Below, piece by piece: positions 9,112 through 18,661 of a stretch of DNA of 64,000 nt. The position numbers and the translations under genes were made by a program. Positions within the stretch are counted from its first letter, which is position 1; each line of letters starts with the position of its first letter. Origin of the DNA: Blattabacterium cuenoti (lineage in GTDB: Bacteria > Bacteroidota > Bacteroidia > Flavobacteriales > Blattabacteriaceae); assembly GCF_014251655.1 (NCBI RefSeq), contig NZ_CP059225.1, positions 542,028 to 606,027 of the forward strand. The letters are read 5' to 3'. Under the pieces are notes generated by a model that saw only the letters and a program-made list of their open reading frames with translations, was not told the DNA's origin and ran no database searches.

Positions 9112-11601
9112 TTATAAATCTTTTCCTATCACAAAATGTGTTTTCCATTTGGATTTTTGACCAATTATATTATCTATAGGATATCCGAAATCTACTCCAA
9201 CTAATCCTATTAGGGTCCAAAAAAAACGAATTCCAATCCCAAAAGATTTATTCATCGTAAGTAAATGAAATTCTTTGTAAGAAGAATTTAGATTACCTCC
9301 TTCCAAAAAGAAATTTGTCCAAATTTTTAAGTTTGGAAAATCTTTAATTAAATAACGAGTTTCCAAAACCAATTTATCATAAATAACTCCTCCATTACTT
9401 GGAATGTTATATTTAAAATGAGTAGAATATCCTCTTAATGGAATAAAATCTTTATCTGATCCAAATGATCTATTCCTCATTCCTCCCATATAAAATTTTT
9501 GAAATGAATACAATTCATTGGAATAATCTAAATTTTTATAGAACCCCATATATCCAAATTCTCCTCCTAATCTTAGAACTACATTTGTTATAATTTTTTT
9601 ATACCAAGAAAAAATTATCTTGAATTTATAATATTCCATCCATTTGTTTTTTTCATTATTAAAAATAATAGAATATGGAAGAGTAAATATGCTATTTAAT
9701 TGTATTTTTGATCCTACAAATGGAAAGATGATATTTGGTTCTGTAGACATTCTTTCTAATGAAATCAAATAACTAAGATTGTTGAATTGACGTTGTTTAT
9801 GATATGAATTAGATGAAGTTTCTTTTTTATAAATAAATTTTTCGTAATCTATAGATGTTCTCATTATAGAATAAGGATCCAAAAAAGTTAAATACTTATT
9901 TAGTTGAAGGGATGTTCCTATTTTTTCCAAAAATTGTTTTTCATCAATTTTAGTAGTTTCTTTAGTAGTTTCATCATTTTTCATTTTATTGATAGAATAA
10001 AATCCTTTTAAAGTGATAGATATTGGATTTGTTTTCTCAATCCAAGGTTCTGTAAAAGAAAAACCATAAGACGAAAAATCTTTTCCTAATTGACTAAAAA
10101 TCATTAATTTTTGTCCATCTCCTTGAGGGATAGGGTTCCATCCCCTATAATTAAAAAGGTTAACTAAAGAAAAGTTCCCAAAATTTAATTTAAAATTTCC
10201 AATTATTTTTTTCATATTTTTACCACCAAAACCTCCATGAAATTGAAATTCATTAGTGTTTTTTTCTACAACATGCCATTCAATATCCAAGATACTATTT
10301 TTTTTATTTGGTATAATTTCTGGATATACTTTTTCAAAAATATTTAATCCAATTAAATGAGATAAACTTTCTTTTATCTTTTTAGGAGAAAATAGTTCTC
10401 CTGGATATGTTTCTAATTCTCTTCTAATAACATGATCTTTAGTGATTGAATTCCCTGATATATTCACTTTATTTATATACACAGGATTGTTTTCTTCTAC
10501 TTGTATTTCTAAATTTATTTTATGTTCGATGATTTTCTTTTCTATAAGTTTTATATTCACAAATAAATAACCTAAATTCAGGTAAGTAGATAGAATACTA
10601 GGAGAAGAATAATTGAAAACATTTTTTTTTATTTCAATTTTATTATAAATATCTCCTTTCTTATAAAAAAAAATTTTTTTTAAATCATCTGTTTCTATTT
10701 TTTTATTTCCTAAAATATTTATATCCCCTAAATGATACTCATTCCCCTCAAAAATCTTTATTTTTATTCCATAATTACCAGAACTTTTTTTCCACACAGA
10801 ATCTAAAAATACTTTTGCATCAAGAAATCCTTTTGATTCATATTTATCTGTAATATTTTTCAAATCTTTTATTATATTTTCCTGAACAAAATTAGGAGTT
10901 CCAATGATCGGTATATAAAAAATTTTTTTAGTTTGAACCATGAAATTCAATAATTCTTTTTTACTAAAAACTTGATTCCCTTCAAAAAATATTTCTTCTA
11001 TACCAATTTTCTTTCCTTTATCAACATCTATGTACAATAGATTTCCATTCTCATTTTTAATGATTTTATTTTTTATGTTAATTTCATTAAACCCCTTATT
11101 TTTATAATATTCTTGAATATCATTTTTAATATTTTGAATCATATTATCAGAAATATGATCTCCTGTTTTTATTTTTTTTATAGTCGTAAACTGATCTTTT
11201 TTAATCCCTTTTACTTTTACTTCATGAATTTGTACTAAATCTTCTAATTCAAAAAATAAATCAACTAAATTTCCATCTATATCTTTTTTATAGATAGATA
11301 TGTTTTTAAAAAGATTACTTTTCCATAATTTATGGATTACATTATCTATTTGTTTTCCACCAATATTTATTGATTCTCCAGGAAAAATTCCAGATAAATT
11401 GGAAATAAAATGGCTATCATATTTTGTTTTTCCTATTATATGAATTTTTCTTACAATTACAATTACATTCGACTGGTTAATATTTTTATTAATATCAATA
11501 GATTTATTATTATCAAATAATAAATCTATTTCTTTATTATTGGATGAATAAACTTGCTGTAATATTATTATTATTAAAATAATAAAGATATTTTTTTTCA
11601 T
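9112..11601 (-). CDS. bamA: BamA outer-membrane protein assembly factor
   Basis: This is the central outer-membrane insertase, 829 residues. It has an N-terminal signal peptide (about 1-19), about five POTRA modules (roughly residues 45-420, marked by repeated blocks such as EVKVKGIKK, EIFFEGNQVF and KVNISGNSI), then a 16-strand barrel. The conserved barrel-lumen motif is seen as PLRGYSTH near residue 730. It lies between uppS (12 nt) and ompH (26 nt), as expected for the clade. Its presence shows that an outer membrane with beta-barrel proteins is kept. Confidence 0.95.
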   Translation of the reverse strand: MKKNIFIILIIIILQQVYSSNNKEIDLLFDNNKSIDINKNINQSNVIVIVRKIHIIGKTKYDSHFISNLSGIFPGESINIGGKQIDNVIHKLWKSNLFKNISIYKKDIDGNLVDLFFELEDLVQIHEVKVKGIKKDQFTTIKKIKTGDHISDNMIQNIKNDIQEYYKNKGFNEINIKNKIIKNENGNLLYIDVDKGKKIGIEEIFFEGNQVFSKKELLNFMVQTKKIFYIPIIGTPNFVQENIIKDLKNITDKYESKGFLDAKVFLDSVWKKSSGNYGIKIKIFEGNEYHLGDINILGNKKIETDDLKKIFFYKKGDIYNKIEIKKNVFNYSSPSILSTYLNLGYLFVNIKLIEKKIIEHKINLEIQVEENNPVYINKVNISGNSITKDHVIRRELETYPGELFSPKKIKESLSHLIGLNIFEKVYPEIIPNKKNSILDIEWHVVEKNTNEFQFHGGFGGKNMKKIIGNFKLNFGNFSLVNLFNYRGWNPIPQGDGQKLMIFSQLGKDFSSYGFSFTEPWIEKTNPISITLKGFYSINKMKNDETTKETTKIDEKQFLEKIGTSLQLNKYLTFLDPYSIMRTSIDYEKFIYKKETSSNSYHKQRQFNNLSYLISLERMSTEPNIIFPFVGSKIQLNSIFTLPYSIIFNNEKNKWMEYYKFKIIFSWYKKIITNVVLRLGGEFGYMGFYKNLDYSNELYSFQKFYMGGMRNRSFGSDKDFIPLRGYSTHFKYNIPSNGGVIYDKLVLETRYLIKDFPNLKIWTNFFLEGGNLNSSYKEFHLLTMNKSFGIGIRFFWTLIGLVGVDFGYPIDNIIGQKSKWKTHFVIGKDL

Positions 11602-11613
11602 GAAATTTAAAAA

Positions 11614-12345
11614 TTATTTCACGTTTCCAAAACGACGTTTTCTATTTTGATAATTTATTATAGCTTCAAAAAAATCCTTTTTACGAAAGTCAGGCCATAA
11701 AATATTTGTAAAATATAATTCTGCATAAGCAGACTGCCAAAGCAAAAAATTACTAAGACGTTGCTCTCCACTAGTTCTAATAATTAAATCTACATATGGT
11801 AAATCTTTGGTATATAAATGATTATTAAAAAAAGAATTATCTATATCTTCTAATGATAATAAACCCTGATATACTTTTTTGGCTATATTCTTTGTTGCTC
11901 TTAAAATTTCTTCCCTTGCACTATAACTGAGTGCCAAAATCAAAGTTCCAGATGTATTATTTTTAGTTTTTTTCATGAAGAAAAATAATTCTTTCTGAAT
12001 AAGATTAGATAATCTTCCAATTTCTCCTATAGTAATAATTTTTAAATTTTTTTCATGAATTTCTTCTAAATGAATTTTTAAATTAGTATGAAATAAATGC
12101 ATTAAACTATCTATTTCTTTTTTAGGTCTACTCCAATTTTCCGAAGAAAATACAAATAATGTCATATAAGGAATTCCTAGTTCTTTGCATCCATTTATAG
12201 TATCTTTTACCGAATAGATTCCTCTTTCATGACCAAATGTTCTTAGTTTTCCTCTTTTTTCGGCCCAACGTCCATTTCCATCCATAATAATAGCTACATG
12301 ATTAGGTAAATTATTATAATCTATTTTATCCAGTAATTTTTTCAT
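11614..12345 (-). CDS. uppS: Undecaprenyl (isoprenyl) diphosphate synthase
   Basis: This cis-prenyltransferase makes C55 undecaprenyl diphosphate, the lipid carrier for peptidoglycan precursors. The catalytic block IIMDGNGRWAEKRG is seen near residues 19-32, with FSSENWSRP further on and the C-terminal LIIRTSGEQRLSNFLLWQ region. I choose the start MKKLL at 12345 over an in-frame ATG at 12360, because family members begin shortly before this block. It depends on isoprenoid precursors, so the nearby mevalonate kinase may feed it. Confidence 0.95.
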   Translation of the reverse strand: MKKLLDKIDYNNLPNHVAIIMDGNGRWAEKRGKLRTFGHERGIYSVKDTINGCKELGIPYMTLFVFSSENWSRPKKEIDSLMHLFHTNLKIHLEEIHEKNLKIITIGEIGRLSNLIQKELFFFMKKTKNNTSGTLILALSYSAREEILRATKNIAKKVYQGLLSLEDIDNSFFNNHLYTKDLPYVDLIIRTSGEQRLSNFLLWQSAYAELYFTNILWPDFRKKDFFEAIINYQNRKRRFGNVK

Positions 12346-12390
12346 AAAAATATACAACAAAGATAAAAATAAAAAAACAAAGATTTTTAT

Positions 12391-13275
12391 TCAATTTCTT
12401 TGATCCATTCCCCATAAAAGTTTTTCTCGTAATGTTTTATAATAAGTATTTTTTTCTTCTTGGAGAAGATATATATAAAAAGGAGCTTTTTGGATAGATA
12501 ATTCATTATCTTTATTCAAAGAAATAAGTCTGGTATCCATTGATAAAGAATAATATTTTACACGACTATGTACTTTTAAATGAACTGTTTGATGATCTGA
12601 TATAATTAATGGACGTGAAAATAAATTATGTGGAGAAATTGGAGTTAACACAAAATTATTATTTTCTGGACTAATAATAGGGCCTCCACAACTTAAAGAA
12701 TATCCAGTAGATCCAGTTGGAGTAGAAATAATTAATCCATCGGCCCAATAAGAAGTTAAAAATTCATTATCAATATAAACATCTATAGTAATCATAGAAA
12801 CCGTTTCTTTTCGTAGAATTACAATTTCATTCAATGCAAAGTTAAAAAACTTATGATCATATAGAATAGAAGTTTTTAACCACAATAAACTTCTAGGCAT
12901 TAAATAAAGTTTTCTATTGAAAATTTGATCTATTTTTTGAATAAAAACATCTTTATTGAAAGTAGCTAAGAATCCCAAATTACCTGTATTAACTCCAACT
13001 ATAGGAATCCCGGTATCTCTTATCAATGTAATGGCAGATAAAATGGTACCGTCTCCTCCAAAAGTAAACATGAGACTAAAATCTTTAGTTAATTCTTTGT
13101 AGTGAGAAATTACAGGAAAATCTAAATTTTCGAACTCTTTAAAAGAAGATAAAATATTAGAAAATGATTTTTCAATATAAATTTCTATGGAATGATCACA
13201 TGCATAACCTATGAACTTATTCAAATAATCAATATTTTTTTTTCCAATGTTTTGTCCATAAATGGCTATTTTCAT
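12391..13275 (-). CDS. nadK: NAD kinase
   Basis: It phosphorylates NAD to NADP. The GGDGT nucleotide motif is seen near residue 75 and the GSTGYSLSCGGPI motif near residue 193. I place the start at 13275, where the product begins MKIAIYGQ like other family members. A longer in-frame start at 13365 would add 30 residues of Phe-rich sequence translated from an A-rich spacer, which is unlikely. It is divergent from the mevalonate kinase and first in the leftward nadK-uppS-bamA-ompH series. Confidence 0.93.
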   Translation of the reverse strand: MKIAIYGQNIGKKNIDYLNKFIGYACDHSIEIYIEKSFSNILSSFKEFENLDFPVISHYKELTKDFSLMFTFGGDGTILSAITLIRDTGIPIVGVNTGNLGFLATFNKDVFIQKIDQIFNRKLYLMPRSLLWLKTSILYDHKFFNFALNEIVILRKETVSMITIDVYIDNEFLTSYWADGLIISTPTGSTGYSLSCGGPIISPENNNFVLTPISPHNLFSRPLIISDHQTVHLKVHSRVKYYSLSMDTRLISLNKDNELSIQKAPFYIYLLQEEKNTYYKTLREKLLWGMDQRN

Positions 13276-13329
13276 AAAAAAAAAAAAAAGAAAGATAAAT
13301 GTACAAAAAAAGATTAATTCAGTTTTTAT

Positions 13330-13337
13330 TAAATTTG
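13330..13337 (+). promoter_or_regulatory. Candidate -7 element upstream of mevalonate kinase
   Basis: TAAATTTG fits TAnnTTTG and lies 37 nt before the ATG at 13375, in the divergent spacer with nadK. No convincing -33 box is visible, and such matches occur by chance in AT-rich DNA. Confidence 0.3.
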
Positions 13338-13374
13338 TTTTCTTAGTATTTATATTTACAATCAATTAAAAAAA

Positions 13375-14300
13375 ATGAAAAAAACCTTTTTTCCTGCAAA
13401 AATATTATTGTTTGGAGAATATGGAATTTTAGAAAATTCTATAGGACTTTCTATTCCACATAATCTTTATAAAGGAACTTTGAAAAGTTATTACAAATTC
13501 AATAAGGATATATTATGGTCCCATTATGAAATAAAAAAATATTATAATTTCTTATCCCTATTAGAAAAAAAAAACAATTTTTAGTAAAATTAGATTTAAA
13601 AAAATTACATGAAGATATAAAAAACGGGATATTTTTTCATTCAAATATTCCTCAAAAATATGGAATAGGAAGTTCTGGAGCTTTAGTTGCTGCTGTTTAT
13701 GATAAATATGCAAAAAATAAATTAAAAGGAAGCTGGAATGAAAATACAATAATTTTAAAGAAAATATTCAGTCAAATGGAATCTTTTTTTCATGGAAAAA
13801 GTTCAGGGATCGATCCATTGATTTGCTATTTTAATTTGCCTTTACTTATACGTTCAGAACAAGATATTTCTACTGTAGGTATTCCAAAAAAAAAAGAAGG
13901 AAAAGGTGCTATATTTTTATTAAATACTGGAATCCCTAGTAAAACTCATTCTATGATACAAATTTTTTTCAGAAAATTAAAACATGATAAATTTAAAAAA
14001 ATTTTGAAAGAAGAATTCATTAAATACAATGAAATTTGTATCGAAGCTTTTTTAAAAGAAGACTTCCCTATTTTATTAAAAAATGTTAAAAAACTTTCTA
14101 TTTGGATTTTTCATCATTTTCGTCCTATGATTCCGAAAAATTTTTGGAAAATATGGAAAGAAGGTATATATAGCAATATCTATTATTTAAAATTATGCGG
14201 TTCTGGAGGAGGGGGTTTTATTTTAGGATTTACTACAAACTATGAATTATCTAAAAAAAAATTAAAAAAATATACGATGAAAGTGCTTTTTCATTTTTAA
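13375..14300 (+). CDS. Mevalonate kinase (GHMP family), frame broken at an A10 tract
   Basis: Two frames together give one complete flavobacterial-type mevalonate kinase. The first frame (13375-13584) holds the start KILLFGEYG. The second, one base back, holds the ATP-binding motif YGIGSSGALVAA, then ESFFHGKSSGIDP and the C-terminal LCGSGGGGFILGF. Translation runs into TAG just after ten A at 13565-13574. With eleven A the frame is open for 308 codons and every family motif is in place. No other disruption is seen, so the gene is either newly broken, a sequencing error, or expressed through slippage at the A tract. The enzyme phosphorylates mevalonate in the mevalonate route to isoprenoids. 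The neighbours rluB and aroQ match the flavobacterial order as I recall it. Confidence 0.8.
13565..13574 (+). other. A10 homopolymer, putative slippage site in mevalonate kinase
   Basis: Ten consecutive A mark the exact point where the two halves of the kinase frame meet. Adding one A (or removing two) restores a single frame through the ATP-binding motif. Poly(A) tracts in AT-rich endosymbionts are known to let RNA polymerase add or skip A residues. Confidence 0.65.
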
Positions 14301-14316
14301 TTTTCATAAACATAAA

Positions 14317-15042
14317 ATGGAACATAAAAAAATTAAATTAAATCGTTATTTATCTAATGCTGGAATTTCTTCCAGAAGAAAGGCCGATAAACTTATTCAA
14401 TATGGAGCTATAGAAGTTAATGGAAAACCTATTTTAAAATTAGGAAGTACAATTCATGTAGATGATACTGTCACATATTATGGATCTAAAGTTAAAATTA
14501 AAAATAAAATTTATATACTACTTAATAAACCTAGAGGTATTATTACTTCTACAAAGGATCAATTTAAACGAAAAACAGTGATGAATTTAATTCCAAATTA
14601 TTTTGGATACAAAATATTTCCTGTAGGTCGATTAGATTATTCTACTACAGGAGTTTTACTTCTGACAAATGATGGATTTTTATCTGAAAAATTAACTCAT
14701 CCAAAATATCACGTTAAAAAAATATATCATGTATCATTAAACAAAAAAATTAAAAATGAAGATTTAGAAAAAATTAGAAAAGGAAAAATATATTTGAGAG
14801 AAGGAAAAGTAAAAGTTATTTTTATAGAAAAGAGTAATATTAATAATCAAGTAAAAATTGGAATTTCTATAGGATGGAACAGAATTATTAAAAGAATTTT
14901 TAAAAAATTAGATTATAAAGTTATTCGATTAGACCGAATTAATTTTGGTGGATTATCCAAAAAAAATATGAAAACGGGATATTGGTGTTTATTAAAAAAA
15001 CAGGAAATTAAAAACATTTTTGGAAAAAAATTTGTTATATGA
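14317..15042 (+). CDS. rluB: RluB/RsuA-family rRNA pseudouridine synthase
   Basis: This 241-residue enzyme has an N-terminal S4 RNA-binding domain (LNRYLSNAGISSRRKAD, near residues 8-24) and a pseudouridine synthase domain with the catalytic Asp in GRLDYSTTGVLLLTNDG (near residues 103-119). By family it modifies a uridine in 23S (RluB) or 16S (RsuA) rRNA; the exact target cannot be fixed from sequence. It starts 16 nt after the mevalonate kinase stop, ends in TGA and overlaps aroQ by 4 nt, so it is probably in the same transcript. Confidence 0.9.
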   Translation: MEHKKIKLNRYLSNAGISSRRKADKLIQYGAIEVNGKPILKLGSTIHVDDTVTYYGSKVKIKNKIYILLNKPRGIITSTKDQFKRKTVMNLIPNYFGYKIFPVGRLDYSTTGVLLLTNDGFLSEKLTHPKYHVKKIYHVSLNKKIKNEDLEKIRKGKIYLREGKVKVIFIEKSNINNQVKIGISIGWNRIIKRIFKKLDYKVIRLDRINFGGLSKKNMKTGYWCLLKKQEIKNIFGKKFVI

Positions 15043-15464
15043 AAAAAATAATCATCATCAATGGTCCTAATTTAAACCTTTTAGGAAAAAGAGAACCAGA
15101 GTTGTACGGAAGTGAATCCTTTACTGAATTTCTTAAAAAATTAAAAATGAAAAGACCATTTTCTAATATGGATATTATTTATTATCAAAATAATAGTGAA
15201 GGAAAAATTATAGATATTTTACATTCCGTTGGATTTCAATCTAATGGAATTTTACTGAATGCTGGGGCTTATACTCACACTTCTATAGGAATTGCAGACG
15301 CTATCAAATCCATTTCTACTCCAGTTATAGAAGTCCACATTACTAATATTCATTCTAGAGAATCTTTTAGAAAAAAATCATTTCTTTCTTCTGTTTGTAA
15401 AGGAACTATTTTTGGATTTGGATTAAAATCTTATGAATTAGGAATCATTAGTTTTTGTTTGTAG
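15039..15464 (+). CDS. aroQ: 3-dehydroquinate dehydratase, type II
   Basis: This is the third step of the shikimate pathway, giving 3-dehydroshikimate. The 141-residue type II signature is clear: NGPNLNLLGKREPELYG with the catalytic Tyr, NAGAYTHTSIGIADA, and EVHITNIHSRESFR with the catalytic His. It implies continued aromatic amino-acid synthesis, as expected for a nutrient-supplying symbiont. It overlaps rluB by 4 nt and stops 6 nt from the convergent hydrolase gene. Confidence 0.96.
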   Translation: MKKIIIINGPNLNLLGKREPELYGSESFTEFLKKLKMKRPFSNMDIIYYQNNSEGKIIDILHSVGFQSNGILLNAGAYTHTSIGIADAIKSISTPVIEVHITNIHSRESFRKKSFLSSVCKGTIFGFGLKSYELGIISFCL

Positions 15465-15470
15465 TATTTT

Positions 15471-16253
15471 TTAAATACGATAAAGAAAATTTTTATGATT
15501 AAAATCAAATTTAGAAAGCCATTTTTTTAATATATCTATGAATTTTTTTGGATGTTCCATCATAGGAACGTGTCCACATTTATCTATCCAATATAATTCT
15601 GAATGAGGTAATAATCTATGAAATTCTTTTGCTATTTCTGGAGGAGTAACATGATCTTGTTTTCCCCATATTAAACAAATTGGTTGGTGAATAAAAGATA
15701 GATCTTGGGACATATTATATTTCATAGAACTTTTAGCAAGATATAAAGTTTTCATTCCCTTATTTTTATCATTCACGATACGGAAAACCTCATCTACTAA
15801 TTCTTTAGTAGCTATATTGGGATCATAAAATACTTCTTGTGATTTTTTTTTAATATATTCATAATTTTCTCTTTTAGGAAAAACATATCCAAAAGATTTT
15901 TCAAATAAACCTGAACTACCTGTTAAAACTACAGAATGAACTAAATCTTTCCTTTTTTTTGCTATAATTAAAGCAACATGTCCACCAAGAGAATTTCCTA
16001 CTAAAGTAGCCTTTTTAATATTCATTTCCATTATAAATTGAATGACATATTTAGATAAATGATAAATATTTGTAAGAAATAATGGCATTTTATAAAGTGG
16101 TAATGAAGGGATGATTACTTTATAACCTTTTTCTGAAAAAAAATCTAGAATAGATTGAAAATTACTTAATCCTCCCATTAATCCATGAAGTAAAATCAAA
16201 GGATGTCCTTTTCCCTTTTTTACATGAGGAAATTTTTTTTCTTTATTAAACAT
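15471..16253 (-). CDS. Alpha/beta-hydrolase fold protein
   Basis: This 260-residue protein has an oxyanion-hole motif (HPLILLHGLMGG, near residue 20), nucleophile elbow GNSLGGH with Ser near residue 90, a likely acid in WGKQDHVTPPE and a catalytic His in CGHVPMMEHP near residue 235. All parts of the triad are present, so it should be active. The substrate is unknown; relatives include esterases and MenH-like enzymes, and a menD gene is in this window, but the link is speculative. It lies 17 nt after rnc on the same strand. Confidence 0.85.
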   Translation of the reverse strand: MFNKEKKFPHVKKGKGHPLILLHGLMGGLSNFQSILDFFSEKGYKVIIPSLPLYKMPLFLTNIYHLSKYVIQFIMEMNIKKATLVGNSLGGHVALIIAKKRKDLVHSVVLTGSSGLFEKSFGYVFPKRENYEYIKKKSQEVFYDPNIATKELVDEVFRIVNDKNKGMKTLYLAKSSMKYNMSQDLSFIHQPICLIWGKQDHVTPPEIAKEFHRLLPHSELYWIDKCGHVPMMEHPKKFIDILKKWLSKFDFNHKNFLYRI

Positions 16254-16270
16254 AACAAATTTTCTTTCTA

Positions 16271-17023
16271 TTATTTTATTATTTCTTTATGTATGGATTT
16301 TATTTCTTTTTTAACAATAAAGTAAGCTTTTTTTGCCGCTATTTCTTCTGATTTTTTTTTTGAGGAACCTCTTCCTTTAGTTTGTATTCCATATTCTAAC
16401 ACTGTAAATTCAGATAAATAAGTGATCATATTTTGATCTTTATTTTCTACTTCTCGAAAAGTTTTAAAATTAATTATAAATTTATTTTTTTGAGACCATT
16501 CAATCATCCATACTTTATAACTAAAAATTTTATTTTGTAATTCCATAATATTTACATGAGTATGTAAAATTTTTTTATGGACAAAATCTTTACTACCTTG
16601 ATATCCTATTTCTAAATAAATAAATCCTATTAAAGCTTCCAGTGTATTTCCTAATATATTATCCGATATAATAGGTTTATTAGAAAAAATATCTGGGATA
16701 GTTAATTTTCTAGATATTTCATTTAAATTTTTTCTACATACTATTTTAGATCGTATTTGAGTTAACTCTCCTTCTTTTTTATCAGGAAATTTTTCACATA
16801 AAAAATGTGATATAATAGAATTCAAAATAGCGTCTCCTAAAAATTCTAGTCTTTGAAAATTAAGAGAATAACTTTGATTTGAATTTACTTTTTTTGTGGA
16901 GAAACTATAAATAAATACTTCCTTTAAAAATTTAGTATTTTTTGTACAATATCCTAATATTTTTATTAGTTTTTCTACTAAAATAGAATCTTCATCTTTT
17001 TTCAAAATGGTTCTAAATAACAT
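16271..17023 (-). CDS. rnc: Ribonuclease III
   Basis: It cleaves double-stranded RNA in rRNA precursor processing. The 250-residue protein has the nuclease domain (residues 1-165) and a dsRNA-binding domain (about 175-245, ending in GRGSSKKKSEEIAAKKAY). The signature helix reads QRLEFLGDA where ERLEFLGD is usual, and the second metal-site segment reads GNTLEAL where the Escherichia coli enzyme has ADTVEAL, so an Asp is replaced by Asn. I recall Asn there in other Bacteroidetes, so this may be normal for the clade. The start overlaps the end of fabF by 11 nt; fabF-rnc is a common Bacteroidetes pair. Confidence 0.92.
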   Translation of the reverse strand: MLFRTILKKDEDSILVEKLIKILGYCTKNTKFLKEVFIYSFSTKKVNSNQSYSLNFQRLEFLGDAILNSIISHFLCEKFPDKKEGELTQIRSKIVCRKNLNEISRKLTIPDIFSNKPIISDNILGNTLEALIGFIYLEIGYQGSKDFVHKKILHTHVNIMELQNKIFSYKVWMIEWSQKNKFIINFKTFREVENKDQNMITYLSEFTVLEYGIQTKGRGSSKKKSEEIAAKKAYFIVKKEIKSIHKEIIK

Positions 17024-18272
17024 TTATTTTTTTGAATAAAATACAAACATTGTGTCCTCCAAAACCAAAAGTATTACACATACTAATTTTAACTTCTCTT
17101 TTTATAGCTTTATTTGGAGTAAATTTAATTTTAGGATCTATGTTTTTATCTATATGAAATAAGTTAATAGTTGGAGGAATAATTCCCTTTGTTAAAGGTA
17201 GTATAGAAGCTACTGCTTCTATTGCTCCAGCAGCACCTAATAAATGTCCTGTCATAGATTTTGTAGAGTTAATATTTATATTATAAATGTTTTCATGAAA
17301 TACTTTTTGAATTGCTTTTATTTCTGCTAAATCTCCTAATATAGTAGAAGTTCCATGGGAATTGATATGATCCACGTCTTTATATTTCATTCCTGCATCT
17401 TGAATAGCAGCTTTCATTGCTAAAATAATTCCTTTTCCTTCTGGATGAGGTGCCGTCATATGGTAAGCATCTCCAGACATTCCTACTCCACCTATTTCAG
17501 CATACATATTTGCTCCTCTTTCCTTAGCATGTTTATATTCCTCAAGAATAAGACAACCAGCTCCTTCTCCCAATACAAATCCATCTCTATCTTTATCAAA
17601 AGGACGAGAAGCTGTTTGATAATTATCATTTCTAGTAGATAATGCATGTAAAGCATTAAAACCTCCTACTCCACTTTGTGTAATAGCAGCTTCAGAACCC
17701 CCTGTTACTATTATATCAGCTTTTCCTAAACATATTAAATGATATGCATCTACAATAGCATTAGAAGAGGAGGCACAAGCAGATACAGTAGCGTAATTTG
17801 GACCATGAATTCCATAATTCATAGAAATAAAACCAGCAGTAATATCTATAAGCATTTTAGGAATAAAAAATGGACTAAATCTAGGATATCTACCCCCATT
17901 TACATAATCTGAAATAGATTTTTCTAAATTGAGAAGGCCTCCAATTCCAGACGCCCAAATAACTCCAATTCTTTCCCTTCTTTCTTTAAAAAAATTAATT
18001 CCACTATTTCTTATAGCTTCTTCAGAAGCTATAATTCCATATTGTGCACAAGGATCCAATTTTCGTCTTTCTTTTTTACTAAAAAAAATACTCGGATCAT
18101 AATCTTTTAATTCACAAGCAAATTTTGTTTTATACTTATCGGTATTAAAATAAGTGATAGGAGCACACCCATTTTTACCGTTAACAAGAGAAATCCAGTA
18201 TTCATCTATATTATTTCCTATAGGAGTAAGAGTCCCCATTCCAGTAACTACTACTTTTTTCAATCTATCCAT
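17013..18272 (-). CDS. fabF: Beta-ketoacyl-ACP synthase II
   Basis: This is the condensing enzyme of fatty-acid elongation, 419 residues. The catalytic Cys lies in VSACASSSNAI (near residue 165), with the two His in NSHGTST and SMTGHLLGAAGAIEA and the C-terminal NTFGFGGHN loop. It lies 22 nt after acpP, the carrier of its substrates, and overlaps rnc downstream, so acpP-fabF-rnc looks like one operon. Confidence 0.97.
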   Translation of the reverse strand: MDRLKKVVVTGMGTLTPIGNNIDEYWISLVNGKNGCAPITYFNTDKYKTKFACELKDYDPSIFFSKKERRKLDPCAQYGIIASEEAIRNSGINFFKERRERIGVIWASGIGGLLNLEKSISDYVNGGRYPRFSPFFIPKMLIDITAGFISMNYGIHGPNYATVSACASSSNAIVDAYHLICLGKADIIVTGGSEAAITQSGVGGFNALHALSTRNDNYQTASRPFDKDRDGFVLGEGAGCLILEEYKHAKERGANMYAEIGGVGMSGDAYHMTAPHPEGKGIILAMKAAIQDAGMKYKDVDHINSHGTSTILGDLAEIKAIQKVFHENIYNININSTKSMTGHLLGAAGAIEAVASILPLTKGIIPPTINLFHIDKNIDPKIKFTPNKAIKREVKISMCNTFGFGGHNVCILFKKINVI

Positions 18273-18294
18273 ATCATGATACTAAAATGTCATC

Positions 18295-18564
18295 TTATTT
18301 TTCAGATTTTTGATCGAGATTTTTTTTCTCTATCAAAAGATCTTCTATGGCCTGTATGGCTTCTCCTACTGTTGTTATTTTTTCGGCTTTTTCATCAGAA
18401 ATACTAATATTAAATTCCTTTTCAAACTCCATAATTAATTCTACTATATCTAAGGAATCTGCTTCTAAATCATTGGTAAAACTAGCAGAAGGAATAATAT
18501 CTTTTTCATCTACACTTAGTTTTTCTACGATAAGAGCATTAACTCTAGATGCAATATCAGACAT
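18295..18564 (-). CDS. acpP: Acyl carrier protein
   Basis: This small acidic helical protein carries the growing acyl chain on a phosphopantetheine arm attached to the Ser of [11 protein letters not shown] place the start at 18564 (MSDIASRV), which gives the usual ACP length. A longer in-frame TTG at 18591 overlaps the candidate -7 promoter element and would add nine atypical residues. It is first gene of the acpP-fabF-rnc run and divergent from pckA. The C-terminal tail is Lys-rich. Confidence 0.95.
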   Translation of the reverse strand: MSDIASRVNALIVEKLSVDEKDIIPSASFTNDLEADSLDIVELIMEFEKEFNISISDEKAEKITTVGEAIQAIEDLLIEKKNLDQKSEK

Positions 18565-18588
18565 AGGATCATAATTTTTTTTATGATA

Positions 18589-18596
18589 CAAAATTA
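18589..18596 (-). promoter_or_regulatory. Candidate -7 element for acpP
   Basis: Read on the minus strand this is TAATTTTG, matching TAnnTTTG, 25 nt before the preferred acpP start. It excludes the longer acpP start, which would lie in the promoter. A -33 box is not obvious. Confidence 0.4.
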
Positions 18597-18619
18597 GTAA
18601 ACTTTTATAAAATCATATA

Positions 18620-18627
18620 TAAATTTG
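18620..18627 (+). promoter_or_regulatory. Candidate -7 element for pckA
   Basis: TAAATTTG fits TAnnTTTG and lies 34 nt upstream of the pckA ATG, back-to-back with the acpP element. No clear -33 box is seen. Confidence 0.4.
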
Positions 18628-18661
18628 TCGTATTACAAAAAGTAGATAAAATAAATAATAT

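Noticed and set aside
13276-13365. Longer nadK start at 13365
   Set aside because: It would add a Phe-rich stretch coded by an A-rich spacer; NAD kinases begin MKIAIYG as at 13275.
18565-18591. Longer acpP start at TTG 18591
   Set aside because: It overlaps a candidate -7 promoter element and adds residues not seen in acyl carrier proteins.
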